This document shows, one piece after another, positions 36,863 to 45,448 of a stretch of DNA of 60,626 nucleotides; the stretch's first letter is position 1; each line of letters starts with the position of its first letter. Under the pieces are notes generated by a model. That model made no database searches. It had not been told where the DNA came from and worked only from the letters and a program-made list of their open reading frames with translations. Location: contig NZ_PJRS01000021.1 of assembly GCF_002858925.1 (NCBI RefSeq), positions 1 to 60,626 of the forward strand, in the 5' to 3' direction. This stretch comes from Caulobacter zeae. GTDB lineage: Bacteria > Pseudomonadota > Alphaproteobacteria > Caulobacterales > Caulobacteraceae. The translations under genes were made by a program, and so were the position numbers.

Positions 36863-37771
36863 ATGTCCGACGCGCTTGCTCCGTCGCCGGGCCGTATTGC
36901 CCCGGGCCGCCGGATCGTCATCCTGGTCTGGGCGATGATCCTGACGGCGGCGCCCTTCATCGCGGGGTTCGTCACGATGGGGGCCGTTGATGTCGGGATC
37001 GACCTGGCCTTCAGCCCTGTTTCCGGCGCTAGGTTCTACATCGACCTGGTTGCGGGGCCCCTGGCCGCCCTGGCGTCGATCGCGGCCGCGGTCGGAGCCT
37101 ATGTCCTGCTGGTTCGGCTGGCCGAAAGGCGCTGGCCGTCCGAGCTGGCCCTGGCCCCGGCGCTTCCCGAACTGGGGCGTGGGATCGCCTTGGCCGTGAT
37201 CGCCTTCGGCCTCCTGATGGGCGTGCTCACCCTGAGCGGCGGCGTGGTCTGGCGGCCGCCGCCTCTCGTCGACTGGCGCTGGGCGCTGGCCACCGGCCTT
37301 TCCCAGGGAGCGTTCGGGGGCCTGTTGCTGGGCCTGATGGTGCAGGGCGGGATCGCGCGGCTGGGCACGCAGGCGCTGGGACCGGCCGTGGGCGTCGTGC
37401 TCGCGGCGCTCGCCGCTTTCTGGATCCTTTCGTTTGACGTGGAGCGTCCGCCGATCCAGCGCGCGAACGCGGCCCTGGGCGGGGCGATCCTCGCCCTCGT
37501 CTGGCTGCGACGCCAGCGGTTGTGGCTGGGGCTGGGCCTGTTCATGGGCTGGGGCGCGCTGGTGGGCGCGGTCATCGGCGGTTATTCGCTGCAGTGCGGC
37601 TATGACTCTACCGAGGCCTTCATCTACGAGCCGGGGCGAGGCGTGCTGATCGCCTGGCTGAGAGGCGAGGGCGGCCCGGAAAGCTCGGTCCCGCTGCTGG
37701 CGGGCTGCGTCCTGGCCGTCGTCTGGCTGACCTGGCGCGCCTGGAAGGAGGGCCGCTTCTCGAGGGCTTGA
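36863..37771 (+). CDS. CPBP-like integral membrane protein with degenerate active site, copy 2
   Basis: A 302-residue paralogue of the preceding gene, starting at ATG 36863, 51 bases downstream, with GGAAGG upstream. Shared landmarks are VVWRPPPL, a Q161-G-G-I-A-R segment in place of E-E-x-x-x-R, QRLWLGLGLFMGWGAL, AFIYEPGRGVLIAWLRGEGGPESSVP, and the C-terminal WRAWKEGRFSRA. The pair therefore arose by tandem duplication and both copies keep the same substitutions, which suggests a conserved non-catalytic role (for example as a membrane scaffold or hetero-oligomer) rather than decay. Confidence 0.72.
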   Translation: MSDALAPSPGRIAPGRRIVILVWAMILTAAPFIAGFVTMGAVDVGIDLAFSPVSGARFYIDLVAGPLAALASIAAAVGAYVLLVRLAERRWPSELALAPALPELGRGIALAVIAFGLLMGVLTLSGGVVWRPPPLVDWRWALATGLSQGAFGGLLLGLMVQGGIARLGTQALGPAVGVVLAALAAFWILSFDVERPPIQRANAALGGAILALVWLRRQRLWLGLGLFMGWGALVGAVIGGYSLQCGYDSTEAFIYEPGRGVLIAWLRGEGGPESSVPLLAGCVLAVVWLTWRAWKEGRFSRA

Positions 37772-37854
37772 GGCGGATCAATGTCCGGATGCGCGGGCGG
37801 GCGCATCACCCCTTCCGACGCCTCGACGCGTCGAAGTCCAAGGGGATAAGACCA

Positions 37855-38508
37855 ATGACCGCCCTCCGCCTCGCTCTCGCCGCCGGCCTGACGCTCGCCG
37901 CCGCCGCGACCGGCGCCCACGCCCAGGAGGCCTTCACGCCCGCCGCCAAGGGGACCTGGCAGGTCAACCTGCGCGCCACCAGCGTCTCGCCCGACGCCGG
38001 CGACCCGATCGTCACCGCGGCCGGCGCCGCCAGCGGCCTCAAGGCCGACGTCAAGGACGACGTCATGCCGACGCTGGGAGTGTCCTACTTCCTCACCGAC
38101 AAGCTCGCCATCGAGGTGATCGCCGGCACGACCCAGCACACCGTCAAGGCCGTGGGGCCTGGAACCGACGTCGTGGTGCACAAGACCTGGGTGCTGCCGC
38201 CGGTGGTCTCGGCCCAGTACCACTTCGCGCCCAAGGCCCGGTTCAATCCGTATGTCGGCGCGGGCGTGAACTACATGATCTTCTATAGCGGCAAGGACAG
38301 GAACGGCTTCACCGTCGATCTCGACGACGGCTTCGGCTACGCCCTGCAGGCGGGCGCCGACATCGCCGTGAAGGGGCCGTACGTCGTCAATGTCGACGTC
38401 AAGAAGGTGTGGTTCGAGACCGACGCCAAGATCAACGGCGGCGCCCTGAAGTCTAAGGTGAACCTGGACCCGATGGTGGTGTCGGTGGGCGTGGGGCGGC
38501 GGTTCTAG
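37855..38508 (+). CDS. ompW: OmpW-family outer-membrane protein
   Basis: A 217-residue protein starting at ATG 37855 with AGGGGAT upstream; the open frame from 37768 lacks a signal. The signal peptide MTALRLALAAGLTLAAAATGAHA is cleaved before QEAF. The mature part is an 8-strand beta-barrel: WQVNLRATSVSP, DVMPTLGVSYFLTDKLAIEVIAG, LPPVVSAQYHF, FNPYVGAGVNYMIFYS, GYALQAGADIAV, PMVVSVGVGRRF, ending in Phe as outer-membrane proteins do. OmpW proteins form narrow hydrophobic channels. Expression cues are not evident. Confidence 0.92.
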   Translation: MTALRLALAAGLTLAAAATGAHAQEAFTPAAKGTWQVNLRATSVSPDAGDPIVTAAGAASGLKADVKDDVMPTLGVSYFLTDKLAIEVIAGTTQHTVKAVGPGTDVVVHKTWVLPPVVSAQYHFAPKARFNPYVGAGVNYMIFYSGKDRNGFTVDLDDGFGYALQAGADIAVKGPYVVNVDVKKVWFETDAKINGGALKSKVNLDPMVVSVGVGRRF

Positions 38509-38520
38509 GCGGTGCGTGGT

Positions 38521-38607
38521 CCTCGTCCTTCGGCAAGCTCAGGATGAGGACCATTTTTGGGGCCGTGCAGTAGAAAACCTCACCCTGAGCTTGTCGAAGG
38601 GCGTGGT
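38521..38607. repeat. Dispersed intergenic repeat, family B, copy 2
   Basis: Arms CTCGTCCTTCGGCAAGCTCA...GGATGAGG (from 38521) and CCTCACCCTGAGCTTGTCGA...AGGGCG (to 38607), differing from copy 1 by few bases (CGGCAAG for CGACAAG), with a different spacer. It lies between convergent genes, as copy 1 does. Confidence 0.9.
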
Positions 38608-38618
38608 TTTCGCCTGGC

Positions 38619-39170
38619 TCAGCCCTCCACCGTCCCCGCCGCCGGGGTCTCGTGCAACTCCCGCTCGATGGCCGCGGCTTTCTGGGCCAGGGCCAGCAGG
38701 GCGGGGGGCGCGTCCTCGGGATGGTCGCCGACCAGGGTCATGATCTCGCGCGACAGGGCGTGCAGGCGCGGGGCGGCGGCGATCAGCCTGGCCTGGAACT
38801 CGATCTTGCGCGGGTCGCGGTCGTACTCGGCCCCCGGCGTGCGCCAGCCGCCCCAGTCGTTGGGGTCGGTGACCACCACCGGATAGGTGCCGGGGAAGGG
38901 GTGGTGCAGGCAGTCGCTTTCCTGCTGCCACTTGTTGCGCGCCCTCAGGACCCGCCAGTTGGACAGGACGCCGCCTTCCTGCGGATCCATCTTGTCTTCG
39001 GGCTTCAGCTCATGGGCCAGGAACTCGCGGCCCAGGCCCACGTCGTAGGTCACCCGCACCGGTTCGTCGAAGCCCTTGGCCCAGATGGGCACGATCTTCT
39101 CGATCGTCGCCCAGGCGCCGACGCTCTCGACCCAAACCTTCTGGTTCCGCTGATAGACGGTCTTGGCCAT
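38619..39170 (-). CDS. Conserved-looking cytoplasmic protein of unknown function
   Basis: A 183-residue protein; ATG 39170 (MAKTVYQRNQKVWVESVGAW) chosen because the upstream extension to 39275 lacks character. No signal or membrane segment. A mixed alpha/beta sequence has several aromatic motifs: VPIWAKGFDEPVRVTYDVG, VLSNWRVLRARNKWQQESDC, HPFPGTYPVVVTDPNDWGGW, then a helical C-terminus (ALSREIMTLVGDHPEDAPPALLALAQKAAAIEREL). I do not recognise the family. It is convergent with ompW and divergent from the acyl-CoA dehydrogenase gene. Confidence 0.65.
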   Translation of the reverse strand: MAKTVYQRNQKVWVESVGAWATIEKIVPIWAKGFDEPVRVTYDVGLGREFLAHELKPEDKMDPQEGGVLSNWRVLRARNKWQQESDCLHHPFPGTYPVVVTDPNDWGGWRTPGAEYDRDPRKIEFQARLIAAAPRLHALSREIMTLVGDHPEDAPPALLALAQKAAAIERELHETPAAGTVEG

Positions 39171-39312
39171 GGGATCTCGAACGGCTCCAAATACTGGGGC
39201 GCCATAAGAACCTGAAATTCTTGACGCCGGGTCAATCTTTCCACGCACGTAAACGTGGTTCATCGTCGCTTCCAACGGCCGTCGACAAGAACGGCCAAGG
39301 GAGAAAACGGCC

Positions 39313-40428
39313 GTGGATTTCGACTATTCCGACGACCAGAAGTTCCTCAAGGACGAGGCCCGCAAGTTCCTCGGCGGCCGCTGTCCGCCCGCGGTGGTGC
39401 GCGGCGTGCTCGACGATCCGGCCAAGCGCTACGACGCGCCCCTGTGGGCCGCTGTGGCCGAGCAGGGCTGGCTGGGCGCGGCCATCCCCGAGAAGCACGG
39501 GGGGCTGGGCCTTGGCCGCGTCGAGCTGTGCGCCATCGCCGAGGAGCTGGGCCGGGCCGTCGCGCCGATCCCCTTCGCCTCCACCGTCTACATCCTGGCC
39601 GAGGCCGTCATGGCCCACGGCACGACCGCCCAGCAGGCCGCGATCCTGCCCCGCGTCGCCGCGGGCGAGCTGATCGGCGCCCTGGCGGTCAGTGAAGGCC
39701 CCGGCGTCCTCACCCCCTCGGCCCTGTCGGCCCGGGTGGAGGGCGGCAAGCTTTCCGGCGTGAAGATCCCCGTCACCGACGGCGACATCGCCCACGTCGC
39801 CATCGTGCTGGCCAGCGAAGGCGGCAAGCCTGGCCTTTTCCTGGTCGACCTGACGGGCGAGGGCGTGAAGCGCGAGACGCTCGAGAGTCTGGACCCCACC
39901 CGAAGCGTCGCGCGCCTGACCTTCGACGGCGCGGCCGCCGAGCGGCTGGGCGGGGCGGGCGAGGGCTTCGACCTCGTCCAGGCCATCCTCGACCGCGCCG
40001 CCGTGCTGCTGGCCTTCGAACAGCTGGGCGGCGCCGACCGCTGCCTGGAGATGGCCAAGGAGTACGCGCTTGGCCGCTACGCCTTCGGCCGCGTGATCGG
40101 CGGCTACCAGGCCATCAAGCACAAGCTGGCCGACATGTACGTCAAGAACGAGGTCGCCCGCTCCAACGCCTATTACGGCGCCTGGGCCCTTAACGACGAC
40201 GCTTCCGAACTGCCCACGGCAGCCGCCGCCGCCCGCATCGCCGCCTCCGAGGCCTTCTGGTTCGCCAGCAAGGAAAGCGTCCAGGTGCACGGCGGCATGG
40301 GCTTCACTTGGGAGGTGGACTGCCACCTCTATTACCGCCGCTCGCGGCAGCTCTCCCTGGTCGCCGGCTCGCCGAGGCTCTGGAAGGAGCGGCTGGTCAG
40401 CGAGCTCGAGAAGAAGAACGCGGCCTAG
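39313..40428 (+). CDS. Acyl-CoA dehydrogenase, subunit/paralogue 1
   Basis: A 371-residue FAD enzyme; GTG 39313 (MDFDYSDDQKFLKDEARKFL) with GGGAGA 9 bases upstream. N-terminal helical domain, then LAVSEGPGVLTPSALSARV in the beta domain, and a C-terminal helical domain with YAFGRVIGGYQAIKHKLADMYVK and VQVHGGMGFTWEVDCHLYYRRSR. The FAD-contacting Trp/Ser motifs of the middle domain are reduced compared with paralogue 2. Adjacent, co-directional acyl-CoA dehydrogenase genes in other bacteria can encode alpha2beta2 enzymes, so this may be the partner of the next gene. Confidence 0.9.
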   Translation: MDFDYSDDQKFLKDEARKFLGGRCPPAVVRGVLDDPAKRYDAPLWAAVAEQGWLGAAIPEKHGGLGLGRVELCAIAEELGRAVAPIPFASTVYILAEAVMAHGTTAQQAAILPRVAAGELIGALAVSEGPGVLTPSALSARVEGGKLSGVKIPVTDGDIAHVAIVLASEGGKPGLFLVDLTGEGVKRETLESLDPTRSVARLTFDGAAAERLGGAGEGFDLVQAILDRAAVLLAFEQLGGADRCLEMAKEYALGRYAFGRVIGGYQAIKHKLADMYVKNEVARSNAYYGAWALNDDASELPTAAAAARIAASEAFWFASKESVQVHGGMGFTWEVDCHLYYRRSRQLSLVAGSPRLWKERLVSELEKKNAA

Positions 40429-40463
40429 CGTTCGAGCCCACCCTTTCTCCTCCGCCTTTCTTC

Positions 40464-40563
40464 GTCATCCCGGCCGGAGCGAAGCGGAGAGCCGGGACCC
40501 AGGAGCAGCCGCAGTGCGCCGGCTCTGGGTCCCGGATCGACCTTTCAGGTCGTCCGGGATGAC
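40464..40563. repeat. Dispersed intergenic repeat, family C, copy 2
   Basis: GTCATCCCGGCCGGAGCGAA... / ...CGTCCGGGATGACGG, with inner arms GAGCCGGGACCCAGG and CTGGGTCCCGGATCG. The right edge provides the GGAG that serves as ribosome site of the next gene, so the repeat lies within the transcribed leader between the two acyl-CoA dehydrogenase genes. Confidence 0.88.
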
Positions 40564-40576
40564 GGAGATTGATGCC

Positions 40577-41797
40577 ATGGACTTCAACGATTCCCCCACC
40601 GAAGCCGCCTACCGCGAAAAGGCCCGCGCCTGGCTGGTCGAGGCCGCCGCCGCCCACCGCGCCGAGCATGGCGAGCCCAAGCCCAACACCCCCGAGCACA
40701 TGGCCGCCGCCAAGGCCTGGCAGGCCCGCAAGGCCGCGGCCGGCTACGCCTGCATCACCTGGCCGGCTGCGGTCGGGGGAGGCGGCGGCACGCCGATCGA
40801 GTCGGTCATCTTCGGTCAGGAGGAGGGCAAGGCCGGCGTCGCCTACGGCTACTTCACCATCGGCCTGGGCATGTGCGTGCCGACGGTCATGGCCTTTTCC
40901 GACACCGATACGAAGAAGCGCTTCGTCTCCCCCGCCGTGAAGGGCGAGGAGATCTGGTGCCAGCTGTTCTCCGAACCGGCCGGCGGCTCCGACGTCGCGG
41001 CCCTTCGCACGCGGGCGGTCAGGGACGGCGAAGACTGGGTGATCAACGGCCAGAAGGTCTGGACCACCGGCGCCCACTACAGCGACTTCGGCATCCTCCT
41101 TACGCGGACGGACCCCGACGTGCCCAAGCACAAGGGCCTGACCATGTTCTGGATCGACATGCGCGATCCGGCCGTCGAATGCCGCCCCATCCACCAGATG
41201 TCGGGCGGGCGCGAGTTCAACGAGGTCTATTTCAGCGACCTGCGGGTTAAGGACAGCCAGCGCCTGGGCGAGGTCGGGCAGGGCTGGCAGGTCGCCCTCG
41301 TCACCCTGATGAACGAGCGCCTGGCCGTCGGCGGCTCGGCCGGTCCCAACTATCGCGAGGTGCTGGAGCTGGCCCGCGCGCTTCCCGGCGAGGACGGTCC
41401 GGCCCTTTCCAACGACGCCTTCCGCGAGAAGCTGGCCGATTGGTTCGTCGCCTCGCAGGGGCTGAAGTTCACCCGCTTCCGCACCATGACCGCCCTGTCG
41501 CGCGGCCAGACCCCGGGGCCCGAAAGCTCGATCGGCAAGATCATCTCGGCCAACCAGCTTCAGGACCTGGCCAACACCGCCGTCGAGATGCAGGGCGAGT
41601 ACGGCGTCCTCACCGGCCCCGAAGCCGCCGCCGGCGCGGCCTTCCAGCAAAGCCTGATGTGGGCGCCGGGCCTCCGCATCGCCGGCGGCACCGACGAGAT
41701 CCTCAAGAACATCATCGCCGAACGGGTCCTGGGCCTGCCGGGCGACGTGCGCGTGGACAAGGACGTGCCGTTCAGGGATATGCCGACGGGCAGGTAG
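40577..41797 (+). CDS. Acyl-CoA dehydrogenase, subunit/paralogue 2
   Basis: A 406-residue FAD enzyme; ATG 40577 with GGAG 9 bases upstream (an upstream ATG at 40559 lies in the repeat). It retains the classical motifs WCQLFSEPAGGSDVAALRTRA (FAD/substrate loop), WVINGQKVWTTGAHY, and the C-terminal AGGTDEILKNIIAERVLGLP. Its first residues MDFN resemble MDFD of paralogue 1. The acyl substrate is unknown. Together with paralogue 1 it may form a heteromeric enzyme for a bulky or branched acyl-CoA. Confidence 0.92.
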   Translation: MDFNDSPTEAAYREKARAWLVEAAAAHRAEHGEPKPNTPEHMAAAKAWQARKAAAGYACITWPAAVGGGGGTPIESVIFGQEEGKAGVAYGYFTIGLGMCVPTVMAFSDTDTKKRFVSPAVKGEEIWCQLFSEPAGGSDVAALRTRAVRDGEDWVINGQKVWTTGAHYSDFGILLTRTDPDVPKHKGLTMFWIDMRDPAVECRPIHQMSGGREFNEVYFSDLRVKDSQRLGEVGQGWQVALVTLMNERLAVGGSAGPNYREVLELARALPGEDGPALSNDAFREKLADWFVASQGLKFTRFRTMTALSRGQTPGPESSIGKIISANQLQDLANTAVEMQGEYGVLTGPEAAAGAAFQQSLMWAPGLRIAGGTDEILKNIIAERVLGLPGDVRVDKDVPFRDMPTGR

Positions 41798-41815
41798 GCC
41801 AGGACAGGGGGCGGC

Positions 41816-42283
41816 ATGGCGGGCGGCGACGGACGTTCGGTGGTTCCCGCCCGGCTGCCCGACGACTTTCTGGGCCGGCTCGTCGTCGATTGCCCCGCGT
41901 GCGGCGGGTATGCGGCCATCCTGCCGCGCGACCCGTCCGACGTGCAGGCGTCCGCCGCGCGCCGGATGGTCTGCCGAGACTGCGGGGCGACGCGCGACAA
42001 GCCGCAGACCCCGAACGGGGCGCCGATCGACCCGTTCATGGGCTTGGCGCCCCGCTTCCGCGCCGCGACGCGTCACGGCGATCTGGTCGCCTGGAACGAG
42101 GCGCACCTCGATTATCTCGAGACCTACCTGTCGGGCCGCATCAGGGTGGAGCAGCGGTCCGCCGATCCGGCCGCTCCGCGCAACCAGACCATCGTCTCGC
42201 GGCTGCCGGCCTGGGCCAAGTCGGCGAAGAATCGGGACGAGATCCTGCGCGCCGTCGAGCGGGTCCCGCGCGAGCGCGGCTGA
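41816..42283 (+). CDS. Small zinc-ribbon-like protein of unknown function
   Basis: A 155-residue protein starting at ATG 41816, 18 bases after the acyl-CoA dehydrogenase stop. It has two Cys pairs, CPACGG near residue 26 and CRDCGA near 53, spaced like a rubredoxin-type zinc ribbon. A helical part follows (HGDLVAWNEAHLDYLETYLSGRIRVEQ) ending SRLPAWAKSAKNRDEILRAV. It is not a recognised family member. It could bind nucleic acid or act in protein contacts; the short spacing suggests cotranscription with the dehydrogenases. Confidence 0.68.
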   Translation: MAGGDGRSVVPARLPDDFLGRLVVDCPACGGYAAILPRDPSDVQASAARRMVCRDCGATRDKPQTPNGAPIDPFMGLAPRFRAATRHGDLVAWNEAHLDYLETYLSGRIRVEQRSADPAAPRNQTIVSRLPAWAKSAKNRDEILRAVERVPRERG

Positions 42284-42458
42284 GTCATAAACCGTGAAAA
42301 TACACGGACTTCCGTGGTTCCACGCCCCAAAACCCGTTCCATTTCAGGCACGTCAAACAAGAGTTGATGAACGTCGGTCGGCGAGCTTGACAGTCTCGCT
42401 TCCGGCGGCTCATGAACGTGGTTCCGATCATGGTTAACGGCGTGCTGGAGGGGGAGCG
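42284..42458 (+). promoter_or_regulatory. Upstream region of the Sel1/beta-helix operon with a candidate promoter
   Basis: TTGACA at 42387-42392 is followed after 15 bases by GCTCATGA (42408-42415), similar to the Caulobacter sigma-73 pattern TTGACGS-N(10-14)-GCTANAWC though slightly long. TTAACGG at 42433 resembles one half of a CtrA box but has no partner TTAA at the proper distance. GAGGGGGAG serves as ribosome site of the first gene. Confidence 0.35.
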
Positions 42459-44039
42459 ATGCACGAGGCCGGCGATGCTGTTGCGCTCCTCCGCAGGCTG
42501 AGGCGCGCGGGCGTCCATCTCCTCGAAAACAGGCGCCATGTGATCCGCCGCGTTCCGCTGGGCGCGGTGGCGGCGGTCGCCGTGCTGCCGCTGTTTGGCT
42601 GCGACTTCTCCGCGCCTCAACTGTTCGCCAAGCGGGCCACGGCCTGTCCGCGCCCGCAGGCGGCGCAAGGCGGCTCGGGCCAGTTCAACCAGCAGCAGAT
42701 CGAGATCCGCAACCTGCGCCAGGGCGGCTTCCGCGGCGACTTCTTCGCCCAGCTGGAGCTGGCCCGGCGCTACGAGGGCCAGCGGACCAGCGACAAGAAC
42801 CTGGATGATCCAGTCGAGGCGGCCGCCTGGTACGCCATGGCCTTGGCCAACCCTTCCGGCTATGCGCCGATCGCCGCCTACGAGCCGCGCGGCAAGCCGG
42901 GCAAGGCGCTGTCGCGCTTCGACGACTGCCGCGCCTATGAGCGCCACGCCGCCTATGGCGCGCTCGACCGCCAGCTGTCGCGGATGTCGACCGAGGAGCG
43001 CGAAGAAGTCCGCAACCGGGTGATCTACATCCTGTCGACGCAGGGGGCCGACGGCTACCGCACCCTGGCGCGGATGCACGACGGCTATTTCGGGCCCTAT
43101 GGCGAGCCGTCCGACAACCTGCAGGCCGTCGAGGCCTATGGCGATCGCCGCCATGTCGGCGCGCCGGCGGCGCTGGACCTGTTCCGCCGCAACGATATTG
43201 ACGCCTATCTCTACAATTACCTGGCGGTGCAGACCGGCGACGTGTCGGCCTATGTCATGCTCAAGGACTTCGAGCGCTCCTCGCCGCAGCGGGCCTCGTA
43301 CGGAACCTTCGTCGAGACCAAGGCCAAGCGCTGGATCCCGCCCTACGAGTTCTATCCGCCGGATTCGCCCGATTCCGGCGTGCCCCACTCGGACGAGAGC
43401 GATCCGGCCGGCGAGGCCAAGGAGGCGGCGCTGGCCCGTCTGCACGAGCTGCCGTTCGTGCACATCGGCGAGGCGCTGTCCTACCTGCGGATCCTGCCCG
43501 CGCCGCTGCTCGACGAGCGGCTGCTATCCCTCAACGACGCCCAGACCTTCCAGGCCTCGATCGGCCGCCCGACCACGGGCCGGCTGTCGCCGATCGAGAA
43601 GGTGAGGGCAGTGCAGTACGCGGCCGTCAACGGCTCGTCCAAGGCCCAGCTCGTCCTGGCGGTGATGTACTCCGAGGGCGTCGGCGTGCCGCGCGACTAC
43701 GCCCGGGCCTACCACTGGTACGAGGAGGCCGAGCGCCAGGGCTCGCCCGAGGCCAAGTACGCCATGTCGACCTTCTTTTCGCTGGGCCTGCAAGGCGTGG
43801 CCGACCAGGACCGCGCCAAGGCGGTGGTCTACCAGCTGGACGCGGCCCTGGCCGGCTTCAAGCCGTCGGCCTGGCGGCTGCAACAGCTGCTGGCCCAGGT
43901 GTCGCGCCCGCCGCGCGGCCCCGGCGAGCGGCCCCAGCCCTATGCGGCGCGCGCCTATGTGGCCCCGGCCAACGCCGGCCCCGTCGACGCCGCCCCGGTC
44001 AACGCCGCTCGTCCTGACGCTGAAAGGGACTATCGATGA
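42459..44039 (+). CDS. Sel1-repeat envelope lipoprotein, StpA-like (stalk cross-band)
   Basis: A 526-residue protein starting at ATG 42459 after GAGGGGGAG. A basic N-terminus and a hydrophobic stretch with lipobox-like LPLFGC near residues 44-49 suggest a lipoprotein or membrane anchor with a long lead. The middle is helical; clear Sel1/TPR-like repeats occur at ~383-465 (AVQYAAVNGSSKAQLVLAVMYSEGVGVPRDYARAYHWYEEAERQG...). From memory, C. crescentus stpA encodes a Sel1-repeat protein of the stalk diffusion barrier and lies near pleC; this gene fits in both respects. The stop overlaps the next start (ATGA). Confidence 0.75.
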   Translation: MHEAGDAVALLRRLRRAGVHLLENRRHVIRRVPLGAVAAVAVLPLFGCDFSAPQLFAKRATACPRPQAAQGGSGQFNQQQIEIRNLRQGGFRGDFFAQLELARRYEGQRTSDKNLDDPVEAAAWYAMALANPSGYAPIAAYEPRGKPGKALSRFDDCRAYERHAAYGALDRQLSRMSTEEREEVRNRVIYILSTQGADGYRTLARMHDGYFGPYGEPSDNLQAVEAYGDRRHVGAPAALDLFRRNDIDAYLYNYLAVQTGDVSAYVMLKDFERSSPQRASYGTFVETKAKRWIPPYEFYPPDSPDSGVPHSDESDPAGEAKEAALARLHELPFVHIGEALSYLRILPAPLLDERLLSLNDAQTFQASIGRPTTGRLSPIEKVRAVQYAAVNGSSKAQLVLAVMYSEGVGVPRDYARAYHWYEEAERQGSPEAKYAMSTFFSLGLQGVADQDRAKAVVYQLDAALAGFKPSAWRLQQLLAQVSRPPRGPGERPQPYAARAYVAPANAGPVDAAPVNAARPDAERDYR

Positions 44040-45448
44040 AGCGCCTCGCCTCCTTCGCGGCGGCCCTCGTCGTCCTGGGCCTCGTGGGCGCCGCGCCGCA
44101 GGTCGCCTCGGCTTCGCCCGACGCCAGGATCGACCAGCAGATCCGCCCGTGCTTTGGCCTGCTGCTCGAGCCCAACCTGTCGAAGGGCTGCGGGGCGCGC
44201 CGTCCGGTCAAGCGCAAGCCGCCGCGCCGGCCCTATTATCCCGGCGGCGGCTACGGGCCGTACCGCACCGTCGTCGACTGCGACATCGCCTATCCGGGCG
44301 AGGTGAACGACGTGCTGGCCCGGCTGTATGACGGCGACACCCTGACCCTGGTCTCGCGCAACGGCGGCGCCTGCGTGGAGTCGCTCAGCGTCACCCGCTC
44401 GGTGTTGATCACCGCCCGTGACTACAGCCCCTCGCGCACCCGGCCGATCCTGGTGGCGCCGGCCGACCAGCCCTGCATCCGCATCGCCCCGGGCGTCGCC
44501 TTCGTGGTGTTGCAGAACCTGGGTCTGGAAGCCTCGCGAGGCGGAACCGCCTCGTGCATCGTCGGCCGCGCCACCGAGCTGGCCCTGAAGGGCGTGGTCG
44601 TGCGCTATGACGGCGAGGCCTCGGCCATCGACGTCGCCGACAGCCGGGTGGAGATGATCCAGACGGCCTTCGTCGGCCGCACCCGTGCGCCGGTGGTCAA
44701 GCTGTCGGGCAGCCTGCAGGCCCAGGACATCGACGTGGCCGCCACCGCCATCGGCATGGCCGTGGAGACCGGCCGAGACAGCCGCCTGCGCGATATCCGC
44801 GTCGTCCGGCTGGGCGACTGGAGCGGCTCTTCGCGCACCCGCAATTCGGCCGGTTTCGTGCTGACCGGCGTCAACCGCGACCAGCTGGTGCAGATCGACG
44901 GCCTGGCGACCGACGGCTTCTCGCGCGGGATCTACATCAGCGGCGGCGAGACCACCTTGCAGCGTCCCGTGGTTCGCGACAGCGACTGGGCGGTGGTGCT
45001 GGAAGGCGCCGACCTGCGGGTGCTGGACGGCCGGCTCGAGGCCGCCGACGTCGGCATCTACGCCGCCTCGGGCGTGGTCTACGCCTCCGACAACGCCATC
45101 GCCGGGGTGATGCGCGCGGGCCTGTTCGCCGACAGCGGGGCCCAGATCCGCGCCCGCGACAACCGCGTCTTCGCCCGCCCCGGCGGCTGCGAGGCGCTGG
45201 TCACCGGCTATTTCGACGGCGCCCTGACCTGCCGTCCGTGGTTCGAGGCGCCGGAGCTCTTCCGCACGCCCCGCGATCGGGCACGCCTCGACTACGACAG
45301 CTACTGGCCCGCTGGCGCGGTGGCCGTGCTGTCGGGACCGCCTTCGAGCGCCCTGGCCGGCGGTCCCGTCGATCCGTACGAGGCCTCGGCCGCCGCCGGC
45401 GGTCCTGTCGGCGCCCAGCCTGTTGGTCCGCAAGGGAGCCCGCGATGA
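44036..45448 (+). CDS. Exported right-handed beta-helix protein, StpB-like
   Basis: A 470-residue protein; ATG 44036 overlaps the preceding stop, with GAAAGGGA 7 bases upstream. A signal peptide (ASFAAALVVLGLVGAAPQVASA) is followed by a Pro/Arg-rich segment (KRKPPRRPYYPGGGYG) and a beta-helix of repeating ~22-residue rungs (SLSVTRSVLITARD, CIRIAPGVAFVVLQNLGL, ELALKGVVVRYDG, AIDVADSRVEMIQTAFVG, DLRVLDGRLEAADVGIYAAS). No pectate-lyase catalytic residues are apparent, so a structural role is likely. It is placed second in the operon, as stpB is in C. crescentus (from memory). Confidence 0.75.
   Translation: MKRLASFAAALVVLGLVGAAPQVASASPDARIDQQIRPCFGLLLEPNLSKGCGARRPVKRKPPRRPYYPGGGYGPYRTVVDCDIAYPGEVNDVLARLYDGDTLTLVSRNGGACVESLSVTRSVLITARDYSPSRTRPILVAPADQPCIRIAPGVAFVVLQNLGLEASRGGTASCIVGRATELALKGVVVRYDGEASAIDVADSRVEMIQTAFVGRTRAPVVKLSGSLQAQDIDVAATAIGMAVETGRDSRLRDIRVVRLGDWSGSSRTRNSAGFVLTGVNRDQLVQIDGLATDGFSRGIYISGGETTLQRPVVRDSDWAVVLEGADLRVLDGRLEAADVGIYAASGVVYASDNAIAGVMRAGLFADSGAQIRARDNRVFARPGGCEALVTGYFDGALTCRPWFEAPELFRTPRDRARLDYDSYWPAGAVAVLSGPPSSALAGGPVDPYEASAAAGGPVGAQPVGPQGSPR

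Noticed and set aside
42284..42458. CtrA box before the Stp-like operon
   Set aside because: Only one TTAA half is present (in GTTAACGG at 42432); there is no second TTAA seven bases away, so it was not called.
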